Part shown: one piece after another, positions 15,593 to 24,191 of the stretch
Position numbering within the stretch: position 1 is the first letter of the stretch
How the letters are laid out: every line of letters begins with the position of its first letter
The notes under the pieces: model-generated
The model's database searches: none
Seen by the model: the letters and a program-made list of their open reading frames with translations, nothing else
What the model was told of the DNA's origin: nothing
Assembly: GCA_040904945.1 (NCBI GenBank)
Contig: JBBDSM010000110.1
Coordinates: 1 to 27,583, forward strand
Length of the DNA stretch: 27,583 nucleotides
From: JAWLHJ01 sp040904945
GTDB lineage: Bacteria > Gemmatimonadota > Gemmatimonadetes > Longimicrobiales > Gaopeijiaceae
Reading direction: 5' to 3'
Position numbers and translations under genes: made by a program

Positions 15593-16752
15593 GCGCGCGA
15601 GTTATGCGCCACACGGATCGGCGCGGGATGACGCTGGTGGAGCTTCTGGTCGCCCTCACCATCTTCGGGGTCGTCATCTCCGTGGCGCTGTCGTTCATGG
15701 CGCAGCAGAACACGGCGTTCCAGATGTCTCTCGAGCGCATGAGCGCCCTGAGGAACGCGCGCTACGCGGTCACGACCCTGGCCCAGGACCTGGAGACCCT
15801 CGGTACCAACGTGCCGGGTAACCAGCCGTCGTTCGTCTACGGGGACGACGACGTGGTCGTGTTCTCGGCCGACTACGTGACCGACGTGGCGGGGGATCCC
15901 TTCGCGGTCTTCCACGATCCGGATGCTCCGACGAGCCAGGTCCGCGCCCCGGCGGCGTCCTTCACCGTCCCGAACACGTCGGTCACGGTGGCGGATACCG
16001 CCTACGAGGTAGGCACCGGGGTCGCGAGCCCCGCGGAGATGCTGACGTTCTTCTTCGCCGCCGACTCGATCACCGATCGCGACGATGACTTCGTGCTCTA
16101 CCGACAGGTGAACGCCGGCGATCCGGAGGTCGTGGCGCGTCACCTGCTGCGCGACGGAACGATCCCGTTCTTCGAGTTCGAGCGGGAGATCGGGGGCACG
16201 TCCGCGCTCGATACCGTGCCGCGCAGCGCGCTTCCCATCCACCATTCGGAGGCGCTGCATCTCGCCCAGGCGGACACCGGAGCCTCCGCACTGGCCGATA
16301 GTGTCCGCATGGTCCGCGTCACGCTCGTGGCCACGAACGGGCTCGCGGGCGAGCACGAGCGGTCTGTCCGCATCGAGCGGAGCATCGCGTTCCCCAACTC
16401 CGGGCGGGGGGTGCTCTCCACGTGCGGCTCGGCGCCGATCTTCGGCGACTCGCTCGTCGCCGCGACCACGACCCTTGCCGGAGGCGAGACGGCGGTCGAC
16501 CTGAGCTGGGGCCCCGCCATCGACGAGGCCGGCGGAGAGGAGGACGTGGTTCGATACGTGCTGTGGCGCCGGGTGGCAGGCAGCTCCGACTGGGGCGCCC
16601 CGTTCGTCGCGGTCCCGGCCGGCGCGACCTCCTACAGCTACCAGGACGCGACGGTGGAGTCGGGCACGATCTTCGAGTTCGCTGTCGCGGCCCAGGACTG
16701 CACTCCGACGCTCTCTTCCCTGCACTCCTCCGGATGGGTCACGATTCCGTGA
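15589..16752 (+). CDS. PilW-like minor pilin with fibronectin-III-like C-terminal domain
   Basis: 387 residues from the ATG in the ATGA overlap at 15589. The prepilin signal is RRGMTLVELLVALTIFGVV, with Met rather than Phe at mature position 1 and Glu at position 5. The middle region is a PilW/GspJ-like beta domain (ALRNARYAVTTLAQDLETLG). The C-terminal 80 or so residues (about 305-387) look like a fibronectin type III module: VDLSWGPA near its start, VRYVLWRRVAGSSDWG in the middle, and FEFAVAAQDC near the end. PilW proteins do not usually carry this module. It suggests an exposed adhesive or partner-binding part at the pilus tip. The stop overlaps the next start (GTGA). Confidence 0.85.
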   Translation: MSARVMRHTDRRGMTLVELLVALTIFGVVISVALSFMAQQNTAFQMSLERMSALRNARYAVTTLAQDLETLGTNVPGNQPSFVYGDDDVVVFSADYVTDVAGDPFAVFHDPDAPTSQVRAPAASFTVPNTSVTVADTAYEVGTGVASPAEMLTFFFAADSITDRDDDFVLYRQVNAGDPEVVARHLLRDGTIPFFEFEREIGGTSALDTVPRSALPIHHSEALHLAQADTGASALADSVRMVRVTLVATNGLAGEHERSVRIERSIAFPNSGRGVLSTCGSAPIFGDSLVAATTTLAGGETAVDLSWGPAIDEAGGEEDVVRYVLWRRVAGSSDWGAPFVAVPAGATSYSYQDATVESGTIFEFAVAAQDCTPTLSSLHSSGWVTIP

Positions 16753-18673
16753 GCTCGAGGACGCGGGACGGGCGGGAGGCCGTGGCCCGGCAGCGTGGCG
16801 GGTTCGCGCTCGTAACCGTGCTGCTCGTCGTGATGGTCGTAGCCGTCATGGTGACCGGCGCGGCGATGATCGGCTCGACGCACACGCTCAGCAATCGCTA
16901 CTACGAGCGGCAAGGGCAGCTGGACGCCGTGGCGCTCCAGGGGCTCGAACTCGCCCGAGCGGTGCTGAACGGCGACTCCGACATCTATCCCGACAGCGGA
17001 TACGTGATCCTCGAGGATGGGGTCACGCCCCAGGACGCTCTCGGGAACCCACTCTCCGGCGTCCAGCGCTGGACCTACGCGGGACCGACCGGCGTGACGA
17101 CCGGTCAGTACGGCGTCTTCGGCAGCATCGTCTCCGTAGCGAGAGACGGGGGTGGCGGCGTCGCCATCCGGAGGTCGCAGGTGTTTCAGGAGAGCTTCGC
17201 CCGCTACGCGTACTTCACCGACATCGAGCCGTCCACGATCTCGTTCGGCGGCGGGGACCAGATCTTCGGGCCCGTGCACACCAACGACGACCTGAAGATC
17301 TACTCCTCCGGAGCGACGTTCCATGACGAGACCCGGACCGCGGGGCAGGTCGTGGGGGAGTCGTACGGAACGTTCAATCGAGGCTTCGAAGAGGACGTTC
17401 CGGCCATCACGATGCCGGAGACCGCCGAGCTGAGCGCGTTGCAGACGCGTGCGGCNNNNNNNNNNNNNNNNNNNNNNNNNNNNNNNNNNNNNNNNNNNNN
17501 NNNNNNNNNNNNNNNNNNNNNNNNNNNNNNNNNNNNNNNNNNNNNNNNNNNNNNNCGGCCATCACGATGCCGGAGACCGCCGAGCTGAGCGCGTTGCAGA
17601 CGCGTGCGGCCTCCGCGGGCGTAGCGTTTTCGACGGCGTCGCCGTCGGGCTCCGGCGAGGCGTACCTCCGCATCGAGTTCGTCGCCCTCGACCTCGACGG
17701 CGACGGGGAGATCACCGGCGAGAACGAGGGCTTCTTCAAGGTCTATCAGTCGAACGACGCAACCTGGCTGTCCGGGGATCGCCCAGGCTGGGGCATGCGC
17801 TACGCGGAGCACTGCGGGCACTACCACAGCAGCGGGACGACGTTCGTGTCGGCGGCGGACCATCCAACCAGCGGGCCGGACTCCTACGTGGCTGCCCTCT
17901 CGAACGCCACCCGGCGCTGCTACCTGGGTGGCTCCGACGAGATCTTCGGCGGCTTCACCGCGAACGACGGAAACGGCCAGTGGGTCGCGAGGCCCGGCAC
18001 GCCTCATCCGCTCATCGCGTCCCGCGCGGACGCCCAGTATCTGTTCCCCTTGTCCCGGTCCATGAATCCGTCCTTCCAGGGCGTGATCCACGTCGACGGC
18101 AAGGTGGTCATCAGCGGACGCCTCCGGGGCCGAGTGACCCTGGCTGCGACCGACGAGATCATCATCGGTGACGACCTCGTCTATGCGACTGATCCGGGCG
18201 TGGGCACGTGCGAGGACATTCTCGGGCTCTTCGGCGGGACCGACGTGGTGGTGGCCGACAACGCCCTGAATACCGCACAGAACCCGGCGGGCGGCTCGAA
18301 CGAGTTCACGTACGACGACACGAAGGACGAGCTCATCCATGCCATCGTCCTCGCCCTCGATCAGTTCGTCGTCGAGAACTACGCCTCCGGCCCGACCCGG
18401 GCGGAGCGGTGTGAGGGTGCCCTGTGGGGCCGCGGCTGCCTGTACCTCACGGGCGGCATCATCCAGAACATGCGCGGCGCAGTGGGCACGATCTGGGCGG
18501 TCGGTGGCACCGGCTACGTGAAGCGGTACAGCTACGACCGATGCGGCGCCACATCTCCGCCGCCGTACTTCCCGACGACGGGGCACTTCTCGCGCGGCCA
18601 GCGCTACTGGGTCGATCCGGCCGGCTTCGTCGTGGACGACTACTTCGACCTGCTGACGGCCGGGACGCCGTAG
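16749..18673 (+). CDS. PilX-like pilus assembly protein with DUF4900-like region (interrupted by an assembly gap)
   Basis: I chose GTG 16749, overlapping the previous TGA; an ATG 15 bases earlier is possible. The 100 Ns at 17456-17555 are flanked by a 55-bp duplication. Removing 155 bases joins the frames exactly and gives 589 residues. The N-terminus RGGFALVTVLLVVMVVAVMV is PilX-like and lacks the Glu at mature position 5. The segment FARYAYFTDIEPSTISFGGG and GPVHTNDDL (about residues 152-185) resembles DUF4900, a domain found in large pilus-associated proteins. Further on are a Asp-rich DLDGDGEITGENE loop of calcium-binding type and beta-helix-like repeats. It probably acts as a large minor pilin at the envelope surface. 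Confidence 0.85.
17401..17610. repeat. 55-bp direct duplication flanking a 100-N gap (assembly artefact)
   Basis: Bases 17401-17455 and 17556-17610 are identical over 55 bp, with 100 Ns between. This is the same length as the duplication at 6700-6909. Merging the copies restores the reading frame of the PilX-like gene, so the gap is spurious. Confidence 0.92.
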
Positions 18674-18727
18674 GAAAGCTCTACCCGTGATGCCGGGTGG
18701 GGCCGCCCGGCGCCAGGGAGCCCCCCC

Positions 18728-18910
18728 GGACGGGGAAAACGACACAGTCGTGCAGCACCGAGGCGCGACATGCACGGTTCACCCCGCCCAGCGAGGAAGA
18801 GTGTACAGCGCGCTCCTCTGACGCACACGAGTGTGCAGTTCCCCCCGCCTGGCGGCGAAAAGCGACCATGCAGCGCTCGACCGTGACACGATCGTGCAGT
18901 TTTCCCCGGC
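18728..18910. repeat. Array of three diverged 61-bp units with complementary ends
   Basis: Three consecutive 61-bp units (18728-18788, 18789-18849, 18850-18910) keep an exact period. Each opens with a G-rich block leading into GAA (about positions 3-10) and closes with TT, two variable bases and CCCCGCC or CCCCGGC. The ends are partly complementary (GGGGAAAAC at 18732-18740 against GTTCACCCC at 18778-18786; GGCGAAAA against TTTTCCCC in unit 3). Inside are small dyads: CGAC-ACA-GTCG, CACAC-GA-GTGTG, and the 10-bp palindrome CACGATCGTG. Hand alignment gives 34/61 identities for units 2 and 3 and 26/61 for units 1 and 3. A degenerate fourth unit may run from about 18667. It fills the space before the PorX-like gene; function is unknown. 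Confidence 0.6.
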
Positions 18911-18972
18911 ACCGGTTGTCGCGGTGCGTTCCAACGGCGGCCGGTGCGAGCGGCCCGGGACCGTTACCTTCC

Positions 18973-20550
18973 ATGGCGATGCAGACGACGCGCCCCGCCA
19001 AACGGATCCTCTGGGTCGACGACGAGGTCGATCTCCTGAAGCCGCACCTGCTTTTCCTGCAGGCGCGCGGCTACCACGTGGATGCCATCCCCAACGGGGA
19101 CGACGCGCTGGAGCTCCTCCGCGAGCAGCCGTACGACCTCGTGCTCCTGGACGAGCAGATGCCCGGCCGGCGCGGGCTCGAGGTCCTGGAGATCCTGCGG
19201 CGCCACGATCCCCATCAGCGCGTGGTGATGGTCACGAAGTCGGAGGAGGACCACACCATGACGGAGGCGATCGGCCGCCAGGTGGACGACTACCTGGTCA
19301 AGCCGACGAGCCCCCGCCAGGTGCTCTCGGTCGTGACACGCATCCTCGAGGGATCGTCCATCCGTCAGCAGCGTGTCGCGCAGGACTTCGCGGGCCGCTT
19401 CGGCGAGCTGTCGCGGGCCGCTCAGGACGCGCAGTCCGCGGACGATTTCGTGGCCGTCTACACGGAGATGGTCGACTGGGACTTGCGCCTCACCGACTCG
19501 GGCGAGACCGGTCTGCTCGACTCGCTTCGCGCCATAATGGTCGATCTCCGGCGCGACTTCGGCGTCTGGGCCATGCGCGAGTATCCCCGTTGGATGCGCG
19601 CGCCGGAAAACGAGCGGCCGCTTCTCTCCGTCGACCTGGTGCGGGAGTTCCTGGTGCCCAAGCTCGGCCGGGACCCGGTGTACTTCGTGGTCCTCGACTG
19701 CATGCGCCTCGACCAGTGGCGGACCATTCTCCCGCTGCTCGCCGAGCACTTCGACATCGAGGAGGCGCACCACTATTCCATCCTCCCGACGGCGAGCCCC
19801 TACTCGCGCAACGCGATCTTCAGCGGCCTCTTCCCCGACGAGATCGCGCGTCAGCGACCGGGGTGGTGGGACTCTTCCGACGACGAGGGGAGCCTGAACG
19901 CCTTCGAGGACCAGCTTCTCGTGGAGCAGCTCGAGCGGCTCACGGGCCGGCGCGTTCCGGTCCACTACGAGAAGATCTTCTCCGACCGTCAGGGCGATCA
20001 GGTGCGGGCCCGTGTGAACTCGGCGATCAAGAAGCCGGGGACCGTGGTCGCCATGGTCTTCAACTTCGTCGACCTGATGACGCACGGCCGCTCCGAGTCG
20101 CCGATCCTCATGGAGGTGGCCCGCGACGAGGTTGCGCTCCGTGATCTGACGCGCTCGTGGTTCGAGCGCTCCACCGCGTACCAAGTGCTCCGGGAGGCCG
20201 CGGCGCAGGGGCACAAGGTGGTCTTCACCACAGACCACGGCTCGATCCTCTGCCAGCGCCCCGCCACGGTCTTCGCCCGCCGCGACGCCACCAGCAATCT
20301 GCGGTACAAGTTCGGGCAGGATCTGCGGGTCGAGGACCCGTCGACCGCGTACATCACCAGCGACGCCGGAGACCTCCGGCTCCCCGCGGGCAAGCTCGGC
20401 ATGACCTACCTCATTACGCTCGACGATTGCTTCCTGGTGTATCCCACGAAGCTTCGGGAGTACCAGGCCCGGTACCGGAACTCGTTCCTCCACGGCGGCA
20501 TCAGCCCCGAGGAGATGATCGTCCCGGTGGCGAGCCTCACGCCCAGGTAA
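18973..20550 (+). CDS. PorX-like response regulator with PglZ/alkaline-phosphatase-fold domain
   Basis: 525 residues from ATG 18973 (ATG 18979 is also possible); the frame is open to 18697, but the extra residues come from the repeat array. A receiver domain at 8-125 has D16, D17, phospho-acceptor D60 in LVLLDEQMPG, T88 and K110. A helical linker follows, then a PglZ domain of the alkaline phosphatase superfamily: VVLDCMRLDQWR (D242), ILPTASPYSRNAIFSG (T273), FTTDHGS (D421, H422), and H507 near the end. These are the expected metal and nucleophile positions. In Bacteroidota, PorX controls the type IX secretion system and its PglZ domain is a zinc-dependent oligonucleotide phosphodiesterase. 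It lies 13 bases before the ABC exporter gene. No sensor kinase is in the window. Confidence 0.92.
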   Translation: MAMQTTRPAKRILWVDDEVDLLKPHLLFLQARGYHVDAIPNGDDALELLREQPYDLVLLDEQMPGRRGLEVLEILRRHDPHQRVVMVTKSEEDHTMTEAIGRQVDDYLVKPTSPRQVLSVVTRILEGSSIRQQRVAQDFAGRFGELSRAAQDAQSADDFVAVYTEMVDWDLRLTDSGETGLLDSLRAIMVDLRRDFGVWAMREYPRWMRAPENERPLLSVDLVREFLVPKLGRDPVYFVVLDCMRLDQWRTILPLLAEHFDIEEAHHYSILPTASPYSRNAIFSGLFPDEIARQRPGWWDSSDDEGSLNAFEDQLLVEQLERLTGRRVPVHYEKIFSDRQGDQVRARVNSAIKKPGTVVAMVFNFVDLMTHGRSESPILMEVARDEVALRDLTRSWFERSTAYQVLREAAAQGHKVVFTTDHGSILCQRPATVFARRDATSNLRYKFGQDLRVEDPSTAYITSDAGDLRLPAGKLGMTYLITLDDCFLVYPTKLREYQARYRNSFLHGGISPEEMIVPVASLTPR

Positions 20551-20563
20551 CCTCGAGAACACG

Positions 20564-22399
20564 TTGAAGTCCGGTCCGTCCCGCCTGGTCCCGTTTCTCA
20601 AGCCGCACACGCCGGTGTTGCTCGCGGCGATCGGCGCCACCGCGGTGTTCGCAGTGCTCGACGCGGCCGTGTACGTGCTGCTCATCCCGTTCATCGATGC
20701 GCTCTTCGTCTCGGGCGGTGTGGAGATCGATCGCAGCGACAGCGCCATGGACCGGCTGCTCGACGCGACGGTCTACCAATGGGCCGATCCGACAGGGGAT
20801 CCGCTCACCGCCGTGAACCGGATCATCCTGATCATCCTGTTGGTGTTCCTGGCCAAGAACGTCGTGCTGTTCGCTCGTACCTATCTGGTGGCGAGGGCCG
20901 AGCAGGGCGTGAACCGAGACCTCCGGAACGCGGTCTACGACCATCTCATGCGCCTCGACCTCGCCTTCTTCGGGAGGGTCCGCATGGGTCAGATCGTGAG
21001 CCGGCTCACCACCGAGGTGGAGCAGGTGCGTACGCTGGTCACGGCAGAGCTGAGCAAGCTGGTCGGGTCGGTCTTCGAGTTCGCGGTGGCGCTCACGGCC
21101 ATGTTGCTCATCTCGTGGAAGCTGACCATCGCCGCGTTCGTGGTCATTCCGGGCGCGATGCTCATCTGGGGCCCGCTCGTGAAGGTGCTTCGACGACGCG
21201 ACCGTCGGGTTCTCCATCTGGGCGGCGAGGTCAACGCGCACATCCAGGAGACGTTGGCGGGCATCCGGCTGGTGAAGTCCTCGTCGGCCGAGGAACGTGA
21301 GCGGGAACGCTTCCGGGGCCTGACCGGGGGGTATTTCCACCAGTTCCTCCGCGCCGAGCTGGCGCGGGCGGCTGCCGCGCCGATGACGGAGATGCTGGCG
21401 GCGGCGGGCACCGGAATCCTTCTCTGGTTCGGAGCCCGGTTGGTGGTGGGCGGAGATCTCGCGGGCGCCGAGTTCGTGGGTTTCCTGGGGCTGTCGCTCA
21501 AGCTCTACGCCCCGGTCAAGAACGTCGCCAAGTTCCCTGCGACGGCGCAGCCCGGCCTGGTCGCGGTGGAGCGCGTCCTCGAGTTCCTCGACGCTCCCAT
21601 CGAGATCGACGACGCGCCCGATGCCCACCCTCTCGACTCTTTCGAGCGCGATATCGCCTTCGAGGACGTGGGGTTTTCCTACCGCGAGGGAGAGCCCGTG
21701 CTGGACGGCGTCTCCTTCCGCGTCGCGAAGGGGACGGTCGTGGCGATCGTGGGGCCCAGCGGGGCCGGCAAGAGCACCATCGTCGACCTGGTCGGCCGCT
21801 TCTACGACGTGACGTCGGGACGGGTGACCATCGACGGAACCGACGTGCGCGATGTCCGGATCACCGATCTCCGGTCGCTGATGGGGATCGTATCGCAGGA
21901 TACCGTGCTCTTCCACGACACGGTGCGCGCGAACATCGCCTACGGACAGCCCGACGCGGACGAGGAACGGATCGAGGCCGCCGCCCGAGCGGCCCACGCG
22001 CACGACTTCATCATGCAGATGCCGGGCGGGTACGAGACGGTCGTCGGGGAGCGAGGGGTCGAGCTGTCGGGAGGTCAGCGACAACGCATCGCCATCGCGC
22101 GCGCCCTCCTGAAGGACCCTCCCATCCTGATCTTCGACGAGGCCACGAGCGCTTTGGATACCGAGTCGGAGCGGCTCGTGCAGGACGCCATCGAGCGACT
22201 CCTCGAGGGACGGACGGTCTTCGTCATCGCGCACAGGCTCTCCACTGTCCAGCGGGCCGACGAGATCCTGGTCATGGACGATGGGAGGATCGTGGAGCGC
22301 GGCACGCACGCCTCGCTGATGGCCGGAGAAAGCGCGTACCGTCGTCTCTACGAGCTCCAGTTTCGCGATGCCGTACCGGCGGAGGTCGACGGGTCGTGA
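20564..22399 (+). CDS. MsbA-like ABC exporter (fused membrane and ATPase domains)
   Basis: The best start is TTG 20564, 13 bases after the PorX-like stop, with only a weak ribosome site. The product has 611 residues. The N-terminal 320 residues form a six-helix ABC exporter membrane domain (type 1), including FFGRVRMGQIVSRLTTEVEQV. The C-terminal ATPase domain has Walker A GPSGAGKST (about 397-405), signature LSGGQRQR (about 500), Walker B ILIFDEATSALD (about 521) and the switch histidine in IAHRLSTV. A half-transporter of this kind works as a homodimer in the inner membrane. Lipid A export is inferred from the LpxL-like gene that overlaps its stop (GTGA at 22396) and the LPS genes beyond. 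Other exported lipids are possible. Confidence 0.9.
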   Translation: MKSGPSRLVPFLKPHTPVLLAAIGATAVFAVLDAAVYVLLIPFIDALFVSGGVEIDRSDSAMDRLLDATVYQWADPTGDPLTAVNRIILIILLVFLAKNVVLFARTYLVARAEQGVNRDLRNAVYDHLMRLDLAFFGRVRMGQIVSRLTTEVEQVRTLVTAELSKLVGSVFEFAVALTAMLLISWKLTIAAFVVIPGAMLIWGPLVKVLRRRDRRVLHLGGEVNAHIQETLAGIRLVKSSSAEERERERFRGLTGGYFHQFLRAELARAAAAPMTEMLAAAGTGILLWFGARLVVGGDLAGAEFVGFLGLSLKLYAPVKNVAKFPATAQPGLVAVERVLEFLDAPIEIDDAPDAHPLDSFERDIAFEDVGFSYREGEPVLDGVSFRVAKGTVVAIVGPSGAGKSTIVDLVGRFYDVTSGRVTIDGTDVRDVRITDLRSLMGIVSQDTVLFHDTVRANIAYGQPDADEERIEAAARAAHAHDFIMQMPGGYETVVGERGVELSGGQRQRIAIARALLKDPPILIFDEATSALDTESERLVQDAIERLLEGRTVFVIAHRLSTVQRADEILVMDDGRIVERGTHASLMAGESAYRRLYELQFRDAVPAEVDGS

Positions 22400-23352
22400 C
22401 GAGTCGGGACGGGCGCGGGCGTCAGCCCACGCTGGCCCATCGCGCCGAGTTCATCCTGTTCCGGGGCCTCCGGGGGTTCGTCTCCCTCGTGCCGGAGCGA
22501 CTCGCCTTGGCCGTAGCGGCGGTCCTGGGGACGGTGGCAGGATCGGTGCTGCGGATCCGACGGGCCGATGTGGATCGGCACCTCGAGTGGGCTTTCCCCG
22601 ACTGGGACCGACGGCGCCGCGACCGGGTGGCCCGGGCGAGCTACCGTCACCTCGCTCGAGAGGCCGTGATGCTCTTCCGCCTCGGCGGCTGGTCGTCTGA
22701 GCGCGTGCGTGAGCGCACGGAGGTGCTTGGCCTCGACGCCGTGCGTGCGGCCGTCGATGACCGGGGAGGAGCGCTGCTCCTGACGGGGCATCTCGGCAAC
22801 TGGGAGATCGGCGGCGCGGCTTTGGCCGCCCACGGGGTTCCCATCGACGTCGTCGCGAAGGGCATGGCGAACCCCGACTTCGAGCGTGAGCTCTTCGGAG
22901 CCCGGGAAGGTCTCGGTATGCGCGTCGTCGAGATGGGGGACGCACCCAGGCGCGTGCTCCGCGCGCTCCGGCGGGGGCGCGTGGTCGCGATCGTGGGAGA
23001 CCAGAACGCCCATAGGAACGGCGTGTTCGTACCGTTTTTCGGTCGTCTCGCCGCGAGCGCGCGCGGGCCGGGGACGTTCGCCCTGCGTACGGGTGTCCCC
23101 GTGTTCGTCGGCTTCGGCGTGCGGCGCCCGGGGCGGAGGCAGACGTACCGGGTCCGGCTCGAGCCTCTGTCGACGGAGCCCACGGGTGACTTCGAACACG
23201 ACCTGGAAGCCTTCACGGCGGCGTACATGGCCGCGGTCGAAGAGGCCGCGCGGGCCCACCCGGAGCAGTACTTCTGGCAGCACAAGCGATGGAAGACCCG
23301 TCCCCCCGAGGAACCGCTCGGCGCGCACCCGGTACAACACGACGAACACTGA
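22396..23352 (+). CDS. LpxL/HtrB-like lipid A acyltransferase
   Basis: 318 residues from GTG 22396, which overlaps the ABC exporter stop by 4 bases. The catalytic H-x4-E pair is H132/E137 in TGHLGNWEIGG. Later family segments are VAIVGDQNAHRNGVFVPFFG (family D-Q/N pattern), TFALRTGVPVFVGFG and PEQYFWQHKRWKTRP, the last being the standard ending of lauroyl/myristoyl acyltransferases. An N-terminal hydrophobic stretch (about 25-52) would hold it at the inner membrane. The reaction is acyl transfer from acyl-ACP to the Kdo-lipid A precursor. Overlap with an MsbA-like exporter supports a lipid A pathway. Confidence 0.92.
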   Translation: MTSRDGRGRQPTLAHRAEFILFRGLRGFVSLVPERLALAVAAVLGTVAGSVLRIRRADVDRHLEWAFPDWDRRRRDRVARASYRHLAREAVMLFRLGGWSSERVRERTEVLGLDAVRAAVDDRGGALLLTGHLGNWEIGGAALAAHGVPIDVVAKGMANPDFERELFGAREGLGMRVVEMGDAPRRVLRALRRGRVVAIVGDQNAHRNGVFVPFFGRLAASARGPGTFALRTGVPVFVGFGVRRPGRRQTYRVRLEPLSTEPTGDFEHDLEAFTAAYMAAVEEAARAHPEQYFWQHKRWKTRPPEEPLGAHPVQHDEH

Positions 23353-23429
23353 GGTCGCCGGGCCCTGCCGCCCGAGCGCCGCCCCTACCCCGAACCGGGG
23401 TTCTGCATCGCATCCCGAGGGACAAGAGC

Positions 23430-24191
23430 TTGATCTACGTCTGCATCCCAGTCCACGAAGAAGCGTCGACCGTCGGCGTGCTCCTGTGGAAGATCCGCAA
23501 AGTCATGGGCGAATTCGGCCGTGACTACCGGATCGTCGTCCACGACGACGCGTCGGGTGATGACACGATCGAGGTGCTCCAGCGTTATCGTCGCTCGCTT
23601 CCGCTGACCGTGCTACGGTCGAGCGAGCGACAGGGATACGGCCGCTCGGTCGAGCGACTGCTGCGCCACGTGGCTGACGTATCGCCCTATCCCAAGCGGG
23701 ACTGCGCGGTCGTCATGCAGGGCGATTTCACGGAGAACCCGGAAGACATGGTTTCGCTCGTGAAGGTCTTCGAGGGGGGCGCCGACATCGTCGCTGGCCA
23801 CGAGAACGGCGACGCCACCCAGGCCGTCGCCGCTCCCGATGGAGTGCGCTGGGCCCGACGGCTCAGCGGCATCTTCCTGCGACGACTGCTACGGACTGCG
23901 CCGGTCTCCGACCCGTTGTCGGGGATGCGTGCTTACCGGGTCATCGTGCTGAAGAAGGCGTTCCGAGACCTGCCGGAGGATCAGTTCCTGACGACGTCCG
24001 ACGGGTGGGCGGCCAACGTGGAGCTGCTCGGATGCCTCGTGCCGCATGCCCGCCGTGTCGCCGAGGCCCCGCTGACGCTCCGGTACGACCTGCGGCAGCG
24101 CCCTTCGCGCTTCAAGGCCTGGCCGACCTTCGTGTCGCTCTTCAAGCTGCGGCGCTCGGTATGGTCCGAAGCCCCGCCCGAGGCCGTATGA
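23430..24191 (+). CDS. Family 2 glycosyltransferase
   Basis: The frame is open from 23289, inside the previous gene. The family start is best placed at TTG 23430, with GAGGGA (23416-23421) 8 bases upstream, because the GT-A fold begins at IYVCIPVHEE. The product has 253 residues. Motifs are HDDASGDDT (about 37-45) and VVMQGDFTENPEDM (about 90-102), the Asp residues that bind the nucleotide sugar and metal, followed by SDPLSGMRAYR. There is no C-terminal membrane helix, so it resembles soluble dolichyl/undecaprenyl-phosphate sugar transferases. It may add a sugar to a lipid carrier or LPS core. The stop overlaps the next ATG (ATGA). Confidence 0.87.
   Translation: MIYVCIPVHEEASTVGVLLWKIRKVMGEFGRDYRIVVHDDASGDDTIEVLQRYRRSLPLTVLRSSERQGYGRSVERLLRHVADVSPYPKRDCAVVMQGDFTENPEDMVSLVKVFEGGADIVAGHENGDATQAVAAPDGVRWARRLSGIFLRRLLRTAPVSDPLSGMRAYRVIVLKKAFRDLPEDQFLTTSDGWAANVELLGCLVPHARRVAEAPLTLRYDLRQRPSRFKAWPTFVSLFKLRRSVWSEAPPEAV

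Noticed and set aside
18728..18910. CRISPR array
   Set aside because: The 61-bp units do not consist of identical repeats with unique spacers; conservation is limited to unit ends and dyads, and no cas gene is present.
18697..18972. N-terminal extension of the PorX-like protein through the repeat array
   Set aside because: The receiver domain begins directly after ATG 18973, and PorX proteins have about 520 residues. The extension is Cys/Arg/Pro-rich repeat translation.
18964..20748. 594-codon reverse open frame opposite the PorX-like gene
   Set aside because: It has antisense-shadow composition and no recognisable motif, while the forward frame has complete receiver and PglZ motifs.
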